The notes under the pieces were generated by a model, which saw only the letters and a program-made list of their open reading frames with translations, made no database searches and was not told the origin of the DNA. 64,000 nucleotides of DNA from Neoarius graeffei (taxonomy: Eukaryota; Chordata; Actinopteri; Siluriformes; Ariidae): NCBI RefSeq assembly GCF_027579695.1, contig NC_083577.1, forward strand, positions 69,031,241 through 69,095,240. The letters are read 5' to 3'. Positions 55,153 through 64,000 of the stretch are shown one piece after another (position 1 is the first letter of the stretch; the number at the start of each line of letters is the position of its first letter). The translations under genes and the position numbers were made by a program.

Positions 55153-56854
55153 TTAGTCAATAAACTATACGGTTTTGAACGGTGATGTTGGTTTTAATTT
55201 GAAATAAAATGATGAAAGAAATAATACAGATAAAGCTAAATCTTTGTGAATATTCAATTCAGAATTTGGCAAAAATTCTGCAAATTTGTGGAAAAATGGC
55301 GGCTTGATCTGGGACATGATAAATGGTCGACTACATCGCATTCCCGTAAAAAGGTTGTAGTCCACTGAAAAGTCTACAGTTATCACTAATTGTATTTTAA
55401 GTTGTAACTTTATACACCTAAGGATCGGTGCGCTCACAGAATAATCATAACCGTAATAAAACATCATGCAAAATATTTGATCACCGTTGTAACTCCATTT
55501 TCCGCATACCCAAAACCAATACGATCGTGTGTTTCTGATCTAAATGGAAAGCCTCAGGGTCAAGGTCACGACCTCACCAAAAGTAGTAACTTAAATTTTT
55601 ATATGGTGTAGTGATTTTAGTTATAAATCTGCAATTTTGTTTTTTAAAACGAAAGCTGAAAGTTAGGTATAGAATATGTTTCTTACAGAATATGTTACGA
55701 TGGTAGCTGGTCTTGTATGAATTTCTGAGCTATAAAATGAGTTGTGGTCTATTTTTTACTGTAGCGTGTTATTTGTGTGCGGGGAAGGACACGCATTAAC
55801 AATCTGCATGTGTAGAATGGAATTTTCCACTCCAACAGTTAGAAGTTGATCGTGCTTCCATTTGCGGTCTTTCTGTTACGCGAGTGATCTGTTCGGACGT
55901 TATTGCCGAAAAGGTGAGTTTTATTTTGTTTTAGTCTTGCAGTATAAGGCAATAGAATGTTTCTTTTTCATCCTACTTTCATATTTTGTAGTGTTTGCGT
56001 ATTTTTGGCCAATATTTTGCAACCATGGTCAATTTAGATTGAACTTTTGATAGAATCTACGGCCAGTCATTTTGCCCCGCCCCCGCCTCGCGCTCCGTCC
56101 GGTGCGGTAGTGATGTCCCGTTGCTCGCATGCTGCAGCAGAGACCCGCGCGACCTTCAGCCGGTACAGTCGCTGTTCTTTTACCACCGCCGTTATTCTCA
56201 TCTTTCCGGTGTGTTCTTGATGTTTCCATTGTGTCCTATTTCGCCATATCAAATACCCAAACTGTATCATATTATTCATATTTAAGTGAATAATCAATTC
56301 AGTCATCATAACTTGGCATTTTTTTTAACCCAAGCAATCAGAGGAAATTTATTCAATATTTTCACTCCTCTGTGAAGGAGGGGCTTTAATTCTTCATGAT
56401 GTAGTTATTTTATATGTAAATTAATTTTACAAAAGCATTTGAATTGTAATAAAAAAAAATTTCCACAGTGGAGGCCAGATAAAGCAAGATACTATCTTTA
56501 TTCTTATTAAACATGACAAAAGAAACATTGAGTGTTGGGTAAATGCAAAAAAAAATAGTAAAATTAGAAAATTAATTTTTTGACCATAATGTCCCAACGG
56601 ACCCAAACACTCAAACCAGTCCATCTGGCTCAAACCAACACCCATGCCACCGTGAAAGAAAGTCACACACTGAGATCTGTTTTTCCCCATTCTGATGTTT
56701 GAAGTGAACATTAACTGAAGCTCTTGATTTGTATCTGCATGGTTTTATGCATTGTGCTGCTGTCAAGGGATTGGCTGATTAGGTAACTGTGCAAAAAAAA
56801 AAAAAAGTGTGTATGGGTGTACCTAATAAAGTGGCCGGTGAGTGTATATGCAAT

Positions 56855-58704
56855 TAGGGCTGTGCGATATGGGAAAAAATGAATATCCCGATACATTTTC
56901 TCCATTTCACGATATACGATATATATCTCGATATATTTAAATCTCCTCTAAAGGACCCCATGAAATCTAACTTTTACTCTTTACTGTTTTCACTACAATC
57001 CCTGCAGATTAAATAACATTCTTGGTTAACTTTACAGGTGGTTTTCAACAACACATTTTACATTTTCATGTTAGCGATTAATCACAATTGAGTTGAAATA
57101 AGACTATTTTTATTCAACAAAGATGTGGCACAAACCAATAAAGTGCAAGCTCAACACTGAGAAAGCCATTTAGCCTAAATAAGAAAAGTGCTCTTTCATT
57201 AAATTATTTAAAAAAAATAGATCTCCAAGCTGGGCGGCACGGTGGTGTAGTGGTTAGCGCTGTCGCCTCACAGCAAGAAGGTCCTGGGTTCGAGCCCCGG
57301 GGCCGGCGAGGGCCTTTCTGTGTGGAGTTTGCATGTTCTCCCCGTGTCCGCGTGGGTTTCCTCCGGGTGCTCCGGTTTCCCCCACAGTCCAAAGACATGC
57401 AGGTTAGGTTAACTGGTGACTCAAAATTGACCGTAGGTGTGAATGTGAGTGTGAATGGTTGTCTGTGTCTATGTGTCAGCCCTGTGATGACCTGGCGACT
57501 TGTCCAGGGTGTACCCCGCCTTTCGCCCGTAGTCAGCTGGGATAGGCTCCAGCTTGCCTGCGACCCTGTAGAAGGATAAAGCGGCTAGAGATAATGAGAT
57601 GAGATGAGATCTCCAAGCTATTAACCTGACTACTGAGAACCACTGGAACATTCACAATAGAGAGAGAGATTGAGGGAGAGAAGAGAGAGATCTGCAAAAC
57701 ATCATTTTTCTCTTTGCACACTTTTGAACTGAATGTTTTCTGGCTCTGCCTCTCAGATGTGTATAATTCCGGTATTGCCTTCTCTGTAAAATGTCTGCGA
57801 CCAGGCAACTCATGTTTGGGATCGAGTGTGTTTAGTAATTTTTGGAAGCCTGGTTTTTTCACTATACTAACTGGGATCATGTCTTTGGCAATGAAGTTAG
57901 TGATTGCATCCGTTATAGCTCTCCATCTCTGACTCGGTTTCTCATATGGGGGGGCTTTGGAGAACGAGGCCGCTATGGTTGTTTGTTTAGCTTGTGGGGG
58001 GTTTTAGCTCGTGGGCAAGTAGTTCGGAGTTTAAGAGACTCTGCATACTGTACCGGGTGAGTTTCAGGTGATGGAACATATGCTGCTGCCTTTCGTGATG
58101 ACAGGTTGTTGTTTTTTTTTTTGCACACTTTACAAACTGGCATTTGCTGTTCCACGTCCTCCTCGCGATATCCAAAAAATGCCAGCTGACTGACCCCTTA
58201 CTAGTTCTTTTAGGAAGTAATTTGTTGCTGAAATTGACAGAGCTTACACGGTAGCCTATGCAACACCAGCGATTGCACGAACTGAGTCAGCGCTGTAAAC
58301 CGGAACCAGGAAATCTTCCCGCCGGCAGTGTTGCCAGATACTGCTGACGTTTTCCAGCTCAAAATGTGTTCAAAACCCGCCAAAATGCACTTAAAACCGC
58401 CCAATCTGGCAACACAACCGAAACTAGAAAATCTTCCCGGAAGTTCCTTTCAGCACCGAGATGTCGCCCGGGATTGGTTGGCGAGTGCGTGACGTTATTG
58501 TTTTCTTTACCCTTAGGCAGCCTCTCACGTTACTGCCTGAGGGACAAGGAGAAAACCACCGGGAAATGTTTTAAACAAACACGAAACGAACGCAAGTCGG
58601 AAGATGACCATAAAATACTCAATAGTTACGATATAATAATTTTATGTATCGCACACAGAATTTTCATGATATATCGAGTATATTCGATATATCGCACAGC
58701 CCTA
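56855..58704. mobile_element. hAT-type element with a SINE inside
   Basis: Identical inverted ends TAGGGCTGTGCGATAT, with a perfect 8-bp target duplication TATGCAAT (56847-56854, 58705-58712). 1850 bp with no transposase recognised. It starts 10 bp from the end of the element 53701-56844. Confidence 0.92.
57232..57608 (+). mobile_element. tRNA-derived SINE
   Basis: Full-length. Target duplication ATCTCCAAGCT (57221-57231, 57609-57619). B box GGTTCGAGCCCC. The ORFs on both strands within it are artefacts. Confidence 0.95.
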
Positions 58705-58712
58705 TATGCAAT

Positions 58713-59412
58713 ATTTTTAGTTTGAAGCACCCGATGGTGTAAAATGCAGATGGTCATGTTTAATTCACAGATGTTGCTTTCTCAGTCAAAGCAATTCATG
58801 AGCTGTGTGTTCATTCTTAATCTTAAAGTATTCAAGAGCACTAATATTTCATAATGTTTCAGAATGCCACACATGGCAGCACTGCTCATGAATAATGCAA
58901 ATAACCCCTTGCTTTTCAGTTTGCAGTGATTTACCACCTCAAAATGATTATGAAACCCATGTTAACTGAGGTGATGTAGGAGGCTCTATTAGACTTGTCT
59001 GTGAGCAAAAAAAAAAAAGTGTCATGGCTGTTGGGGCGGCAGCACTTGAGGGAATAGATCTGTAGAACATTGTGTTCTATGTTTTATATGATTTCATTGT
59101 TTATGCTTTTGTCGCACTTCACGTTCAGGAAACGGCACACCGTAAACGCAAAACTTCACAGAAATCAAATACAAATCCAACAGCTGACTTTTTTTGTGGA
59201 AGAAAGACTATAAAGGGGCAGATTTGGATTCAGCATGTGTAGTCAAGATTTAAAAAAAAAAAAAAAAGGTGCAGTTGTAACCAGTATTAAAACCAAGGCA
59301 TAAATTTTATCTCGGTGCATGTTCTGCTGTTGGCAGAGGTGGACTGTGTTTGTCTGAAATCGTCTGTGATGGAAAAACAATAGCCTGGGACCCAGTACCC
59401 CGATAGCTAAAG
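58713..59412. other. abi2 intron 1, nothing recognised
   Basis: AT-rich with a poly-A run at 59251-59266. Confidence 0.4.
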
Positions 59413-59416
59413 TTAA

Positions 59417-60280
59417 AGGGGTACCAAATATAATATATATAGTTGCTGATGTGACAAAGTAACGTATTCTTAAGTATTCTATCAAATTTATATACTAGAA
59501 AACAACGAAATATCTTGGTAATTGTAAATATAATACTTTATACGCTAAACCGCACAAGAGTCGCCATTTTTAAAAGACCGTGACGTCAGCGCTACCCACT
59601 GCACTAGCGGAACTCTCCGAAATAGAGGAGATAAGCGTGTAATCATGGCGTCGGGCGCATCAAGTGAAAGCGACAGCTCTGTCGAATCATACGAAGAGAT
59701 CCCGCAAGACACACTGCAAGCAGGCTATGGCTTAGAAGGGTACCAGTTTGAACCTAGGAGAGGTACTCTCGACTCCGGTGATGAAATAAGAGAAGAAAGC
59801 TCGGATGACGGCGAGGATGAGACCGATGCTGACCATGGGCATGGCGAGCGTGGGGCAGAGCGTCTGCGTGCAGGTGACACGGCGTGGTGCTCGTGCGGAA
59901 AATGTAACATGGAGTTGCTCACGAGTCCAGCAGAATTTATTTGCTGCAATGAGACAGGCGCCACCCGTGGACTTGCGAAATCGTCGCAAGAGGCAGAAAC
60001 AGGTATTTCACACGTGCTATTCCCAACCTCAATGAGCCAACACAACTGGGCACATACATACGTCATGAGTGTTACGCAGAGAAAATGAACGTGCATTCTG
60101 ATTGGATAAAATTAATATCATGGTGGGCTGTTCAAACTGCGGAAATAGTTTGCTCGAGCTGCTTTCAAAACACTACAACTTTCCAACCTTAGAACAAAAA
60201 ACTTTTGTAAGTCTTGAATAAGGTTCGTTAATGTGTGTTTTATTGTTATATTTACTCTATATATTGCCCTCTGTTCCCCT
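59417..60280 (+). mobile_element. TTAA-target element carrying a P2X7-C-terminal-like ORF
   Basis: Ends AGGGGTACC and GTTCCCCT with TTAA at 59413-59416 and 60281-60284. The TIR is short and imperfect. The G+C-rich centre (CGTGACGTCAGCG, ATCATGGCGTCGG) holds the ORF at 59645. Confidence 0.6.
59645..60088 (+). CDS. transposon ORF resembling the P2X7 receptor C-terminal cytoplasmic domain
   Basis: 147 codons from the ATG at 59645 in a strong context (ATCATGG). The first 80 residues are acidic and Ser-rich (SESDSSVESYEEIP, EESSDDGEDETDADHGHGE). Then WCSCGKCNMELLTSPAEFIC and CNET follow. A W-C-x-C-G-x-C ... C-C arrangement is the start of the zinc-binding C-terminal domain of P2X7 receptors, which also occurs in multicopy fish proteins. 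The rest of the domain is missing: the frame runs into unrelated sequence after a donor-like GGTATTTC near 60001, so the protein probably continues in a lost exon. No channel part is present. Confidence 0.5.
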   Translation: MASGASSESDSSVESYEEIPQDTLQAGYGLEGYQFEPRRGTLDSGDEIREESSDDGEDETDADHGHGERGAERLRAGDTAWCSCGKCNMELLTSPAEFICCNETGATRGLAKSSQEAETGISHVLFPTSMSQHNWAHTYVMSVTQRK

Positions 60281-60284
60281 TTAA

Positions 60285-60765
60285 TGATGTTTTACATTAT
60301 AAGGTTTTTATGGGACGAAATGACGACACAAAAAGACAAGCATTTTATAACCAAAGTTGTCTCTGTAATTTATATTTTTAATCCACGCGCAGTTTTACTC
60401 TGGCAGTCAAATAAACTGAGCCTGTGACGTGTGCCTCAGCTAGACAGTATTGTGTTGCTTGCGTTATATTTGATCGTTATTTAAATCAGTAATGTGGTAC
60501 TTATTTATTCTGAATCCTCAATCATTTGCAGCAGTTGATGCTCACAGTCTCAATACTTGCACTTCAGTACATTTAACAGTGTGAAACGACTCTGAAGCCC
60601 CATAAATGCTTTCCTGTTTAAGTGTACTCTTAAGGTGAGAATATCGTGCTGATAAAATAGGGTCACTAACCATAAGACTGGGTGTACACTATAATATAAC
60701 ATGGTGAGAGAGAGAGAGAGAGAGATGGGCCAGGTCCAGGCTGACTTATTTCGTCTTTATTGCCT
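60285..60765. other. abi2 intron 1, nothing recognised
   Basis: Contains only a short (GA)n at 60705-60724. Confidence 0.4.
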
Positions 60766-61205
60766 CTTTTACACCAGGACATTGCTGGTGAGGAGCCAGT
60801 TCTGCCTTGGTGCCTTTTGAGAACCGGCCCCAATTTCGACAAGTTTGAGAACTGAACGTTACGTAGCAGAAGTTGGTTATTTCTGTTGAAATGTTTCCAG
60901 GGTAACATTTGTCTTTGGACGCAGTAAAGGAAAATATCCAGGCTCTTCACGCACAGGCGGATGGTGCAGAGGAGCACACGCTGAGCCTTGATTTTTTTTT
61001 TTTTTTCTTTTTACCATGTCCAAGAACAGTACACCTGCCATTTTGTTTTTGTTTATTTTTTCTGTTTTGATGCAAAAAGATGAATAAAAATGAATTTAAC
61101 TGAAGAAAAAAACAAGTTATAATGTATGTCACGGTCTATTAAAAAAATACAATCTTTAAAAGGTCTGTTAAACTGAACTTGGATACGAGTGAAAGTAATG
61201 ACTAA

Positions 61206-61724
61206 AGGCCTCTGCATGCTCTTGCGACAAGGCTTTTGCAGATAGCTTTTCGCAGACAGTTGTAATTTATCGTTGAGCGGGGAGTAATAGGCGTGCGCGA
61301 TGTTATTCACCGCCACAACGCAAGGGGGCGCGAAGTCGCGAAATCGCTAGGAGTAGTTGGTGGGTGTGGTTAGTGGAGTGTTTATCCTCCGGTTACTTAT
61401 AATGGCTAGAACTGGAGTCGTATAGATGTACGTACTTCCTCGATCAACCGCTCTTCGTGCTGCTCCATCTTCGCTCGTGTTTTTAAAAATGGCGGTCGTG
61501 AAAACAAACCAAACCGGGAAAGTAGGGAAGCGGAAGTGCGTGTACAGCGGATGTAGAGTGGACCAATCCGAGCCCTCTTGTCTGCGACGCTGTTTGCAAG
61601 GCTTCTGCGGTGGTCACAATTTTTGGGAGGTGCGTGCAGAGCGTCTGCAAAGGTGGGGGGGGCTACACAGACGCTGTCTGCGACACCATCTGCGAGGACT
61701 GCGTTGTCAGCATAAATTGGCCTT
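61206..61724 (-). mobile_element. Harbinger-type element, copy 2 (inverted relative of 53892-54388)
   Basis: Matches the complement of 53892-54388 along its length (CATGCTCTTGCGACAAGGC, GAGTAGTTGGTGGGTGTGG, CGATCAACCGCTCTTCGTGC). Flanked by TAA at 61203-61205 and a TTAA at the right. Confidence 0.8.
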
Positions 61725-61977
61725 TAAAAAAGTTGATAGGAATGAGACTTTTTTTATTTTATTTTTTTAAATAACATTGTTCCCAATTCCAGGGTAACAT
61801 CAGTGGGGGGAAAAATCATGGCAGATTGAATGCATTTGCTTTTGCCCCCCCCCCTTATTTATTTATTTATTTATTTATTTTTTAATAAATTTAACTTTTA
61901 AATTCATTACATCTTGCATATTATGGTTGCCTGTGTAACGATTTCTGATTTTGCTCATGTTTTATCAAAGTGGCAGC

Positions 61978-61978
<1 letters not shown>

Positions 61979-62021
<43 letters not shown>
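61979..62021. repeat. (ATT)n microsatellite
   Basis: About 14 ATT units followed by a poly-T stretch. Confidence 0.95.
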
Positions 62022-62216
62022 TTTATTTTATTTTTTTTTTAAGACAGCCCCTCCCATAGCCACTGCTGTCACTGGTTCCAAGTTGGGACCAGCAATTTTG
62101 TGGTGCCGTGCCAGCTTTTTGGCACCAGTCTTTTTGTTTTTGTTTTTTTTGGTTGAAATGCATGGAACCGGTTCTAGATGAGGCATTGGCACCTTGTTGG
62201 TGGAAAAGGGCTTTAA

Positions 62217-63051
62217 AGGGGAACTGAAGTACTTTTTAAACTTGCTTTATTTCTTAATTAACCTGTAATTCAATTACGTTGTCGGTTTTAGTAACCTTAT
62301 ATCGTGACTCGTATTGGCAATTAAGTATTATACTTATCGGCCTGTTCGGGTTTTAGCCATGTTGACTGTAGTTTGTTTGGTCCACGGCAGGCGTCACTTA
62401 TCCGTGCGATCTTCACCAGACTGTGCGGGACTTCAAACGTGAAGTGTCCGCGCCGCCATTTTTGAAAACCGTTTGCACAGCGGCCAGATCGCAATATCAT
62501 TCCAATTTCGAGATTTGCCAGCTTCATCAGTGATGGAGTGTCAGTCCTGCGCGCTGTGGCGCGCGCACCTGAAGGCACGCCTCGGGCTGCGCACGCGCCG
62601 TGAACAAGGCACACCTGAGCTCAATTAAGGAACTGTGTGTTTGCCTATTTAAGGACTGTGCTGATGCATTTGCATTGCGAAGTATTAAGATGCGCATCTA
62701 CGCATTACCGAGCCTTTCTACCCGATGTCTTGATTTCCTGTTTCACGATCCTTGTGAAACACTTATCCGGACAATCTTCCCAAGACTTGTGCGAGACTTT
62801 GAGACATGAAGTGTCGGCGCCGCCATTTTCAAAACTGTTTTCCAAACAAAATATCGCACAAAAACAAGTTTAAATGACGATCACTGCCTACTTCTTTTTC
62901 AAACTTTCCTGATTGCTGTCAAAACAAACAACTTCTGGCTTGATTACATCAGCATTCGAAAGAGGGCGCGCGCGTCTTTTGACAATGTTGGCAGATGTCG
63001 GTCACTTTGATTTCCGCTGTACGTCTTACTTCCGTCCTATGATGTCTCACC
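62217..63051. mobile_element. TTAA-target element, copy 2, rearranged and truncated
   Basis: Same left end as 42784 (AAGGGGAACTGAAGT after TTAA). The segment CACTTATCCGTGCG…GACTTCAAACGTGAAGTG is repeated at 62760-62815 (CACTTATCCGGAC…), with unrelated sequence between. The right end is replaced by the hAT-like end at 63052. Confidence 0.7.
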
Positions 63052-63180
63052 AGGGTTTCCGCGGAGTCTTAAAAAGTCTAAAACTTGATAATCCTAATTT
63101 AAGGCCTTAAAAAGTCTAAAATACGAGCATAATTTGCATTGTAGGTCTTAAATGTAATTTTGTGAAGTCTTAAATCCTTA
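63052..63180 (+). mobile_element. hAT-like terminal fragment
   Basis: Starts CAGGGTTTCCGCGGAG, followed by several AAAAAGTCTAAAA/TTAAGGCCTTAAAAAGTC units, a common non-autonomous hAT end in fish. The other end was not found. Confidence 0.45.
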
Positions 63181-63677
63181 CGTCCATTTACCCCATTCGC
63201 TTTTTTTTGTTAAATGCGTTGGTGATTGTAATGGAAATTTTTAATAAACCCTTCAGAACGCTTAACAGTTGTCTTTTCAGTCATTTATTATAGTAGATCA
63301 TATAAAGATATATAAAATAGGAAAAGAAAGAGAAGAATAGAAGACATCATTTTCTATGAAGCTTTGTTAAAGCGTGCACCTGGGGTGCTCTGGTATGTGC
63401 AGGCGGATGCGAGTTAGGGAGAGCTCAAGCTCCCTGCTTATCACCACCAAGGTCAGGAGAGGTGGTTACATCATGAGAAGATGCAAGCTAGGATGAACTC
63501 AAGCACCCTGCTCATTACCACCAAGGCCACAGAAAAGCGATTACAACATAGGAAAAAACATCTTTCTCAGTATAGGCCACTTGAGTTCAAGACACAGAAA
63601 CACAGAGAATAATAATGTTCATCCATTAAAAATTCCCTCACAGTGATATAATTAGTCATATAGGCTAGGCCTACTTA
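63181..63677. other. unclassified sequence with a short duplicated segment
   Basis: 63405-63475 and 63480-63545 share GCTCAAGCTCCCTGCT/ACTCAAGCACCCTGCT, then CACCACCAAGG. Otherwise nothing recognised. Confidence 0.45.
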
Positions 63678-64000
63678 GGCCCTTTTCCACTACCCTTTTT
63701 CAGCTCGCTTCAGCTCACTTCAGCCCGACACGGCTCGCGTTTCGACTACCAAAAAACAGCACGACTCCGCTCGCTTCAGCCCTGCTTAGCCCCTAAAACT
63801 CGCACCGTTTTGGAGTGGGGCTGAAGCGAGCCAAACCGTGCCGAGTGAGGCTGGGGGCGTGAGCAGACACTCCCCTGTGCACTGATTGGTGAGGAGGAGT
63901 GTCCTCACATGCCCACACACGCCCCGCGAGCACGCTGGGATCTGTAAACACTGCAAACCCGGAAGGAGAATAATTACGAATTACGAGAATTTCTGAAGCC
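63678..64000. mobile_element. Harbinger-type element, left part, cut by window end
   Basis: Begins GGCCCTTTTCCACTACCC after TTA (63675-63677) and matches the complement of 23199-23881 (CAGCCCGACACGGCTCGC, CGCACCGTTTTGGAGTGGGG). Confidence 0.85.

Larger units (their letters stand above)
53701..56844. mobile_element. Tc1/mariner-type element with nested Harbinger elements
   Basis: Ends CACTCACCAGCCACTTTAAT and AAAGTGGCCGGTGAGTG, TA on both sides (53699-53700, 56845-56846). Known interior phrases CCAAGGAGATCAGCAGTTTC and CCCATTCTGATGTTTGAAG are near the ends. The middle holds elements at 53892-54388 and 54676-55152. 55160-56580 also holds foreign sequence I could not classify. Confidence 0.8.
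60768..62212. mobile_element. possible inverted-repeat element interrupted by a Harbinger copy
   Basis: TTTTACACCAGGACATTGCT and GCCAGTTCTGCCTTGGTGCC at the left are roughly inverse to GGCACCAGTC, GGAACCGGTTCTAG and TTGTTGGTGGAAAAGG at 62120-62210. Diverged, ends uncertain. Confidence 0.35.

Overview
The window looks like teleost fish nuclear DNA. It has vertebrate-type split genes, a fish tRNA-derived SINE present in about a dozen copies, and many Tc1/mariner, hAT, Harbinger and TTAA-target DNA transposons nested in one another. The SINE, with its GATGAGATGAG-type tail and the body resembling the Mermaid-type SINE described from channel catfish, suggests a catfish or relative, but the sequence alone does not prove the species.

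Three host genes are visible, all on the + strand. (1) At 2971-3151 is the last coding exon of a MAGUK-family protein, most likely mpp4. (2) At 17594-25070 are ten coding exons of tmem237, a four-pass membrane protein of the ciliary transition zone; a possible extra 5' exon lies at 7904-7921. (3) At 31349-31465 is the first coding exon of abi2 (Abl interactor 2, WAVE complex). Its intron 1 fills the remaining 32.5 kb and no second exon was recognised. From recollection, MPP4 and TMEM237 are neighbours on human 2q33 and ABI2 lies on the same arm, so this is a conserved block.

Layout: 1-1613 Tc1 with an apparently intact 340-aa transposase, inserted next to an older TIR of its own family; 2395-3532 retroposon 3' tails around the mpp4 exon; 4590-7545 LINE debris and a Tc1 relic with a tandemly duplicated SINE; 7904-17580 the 5' part of tmem237, filled by a THAP-bearing transposon with three other elements nested in it, a Tc1 splitting a MITE, and a Tc1 in the loop of an inverted retroposon repeat; 17594-25250 the tmem237 exons and poly(A) signal; 25276-30926 SINEs, a Harbinger element inside a SINE, Tc1 and LINE remnants; 31230-31465 abi2 promoter and exon 1; 32385-35645 a minisatellite of alternating 23- and 20-bp units split by a hAT that itself holds another hAT; 36303-64000 abi2 intron 1 with nested elements, including a 719-bp near-perfect palindrome (46247-46965) and a THAP element with an 11-copy 25-bp GC-rich array between inverted arms (40655-41577).

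The host genes do not form a pathway; they are neighbours. The interest of the window is in the transposons. Many insertions can be delimited to the base from target-site duplications, and in several cases an uninterrupted copy of the target lies elsewhere in the same window. I found no RNA gene, CRISPR array or prokaryotic feature. All family names are from recollection and were not checked against a database.
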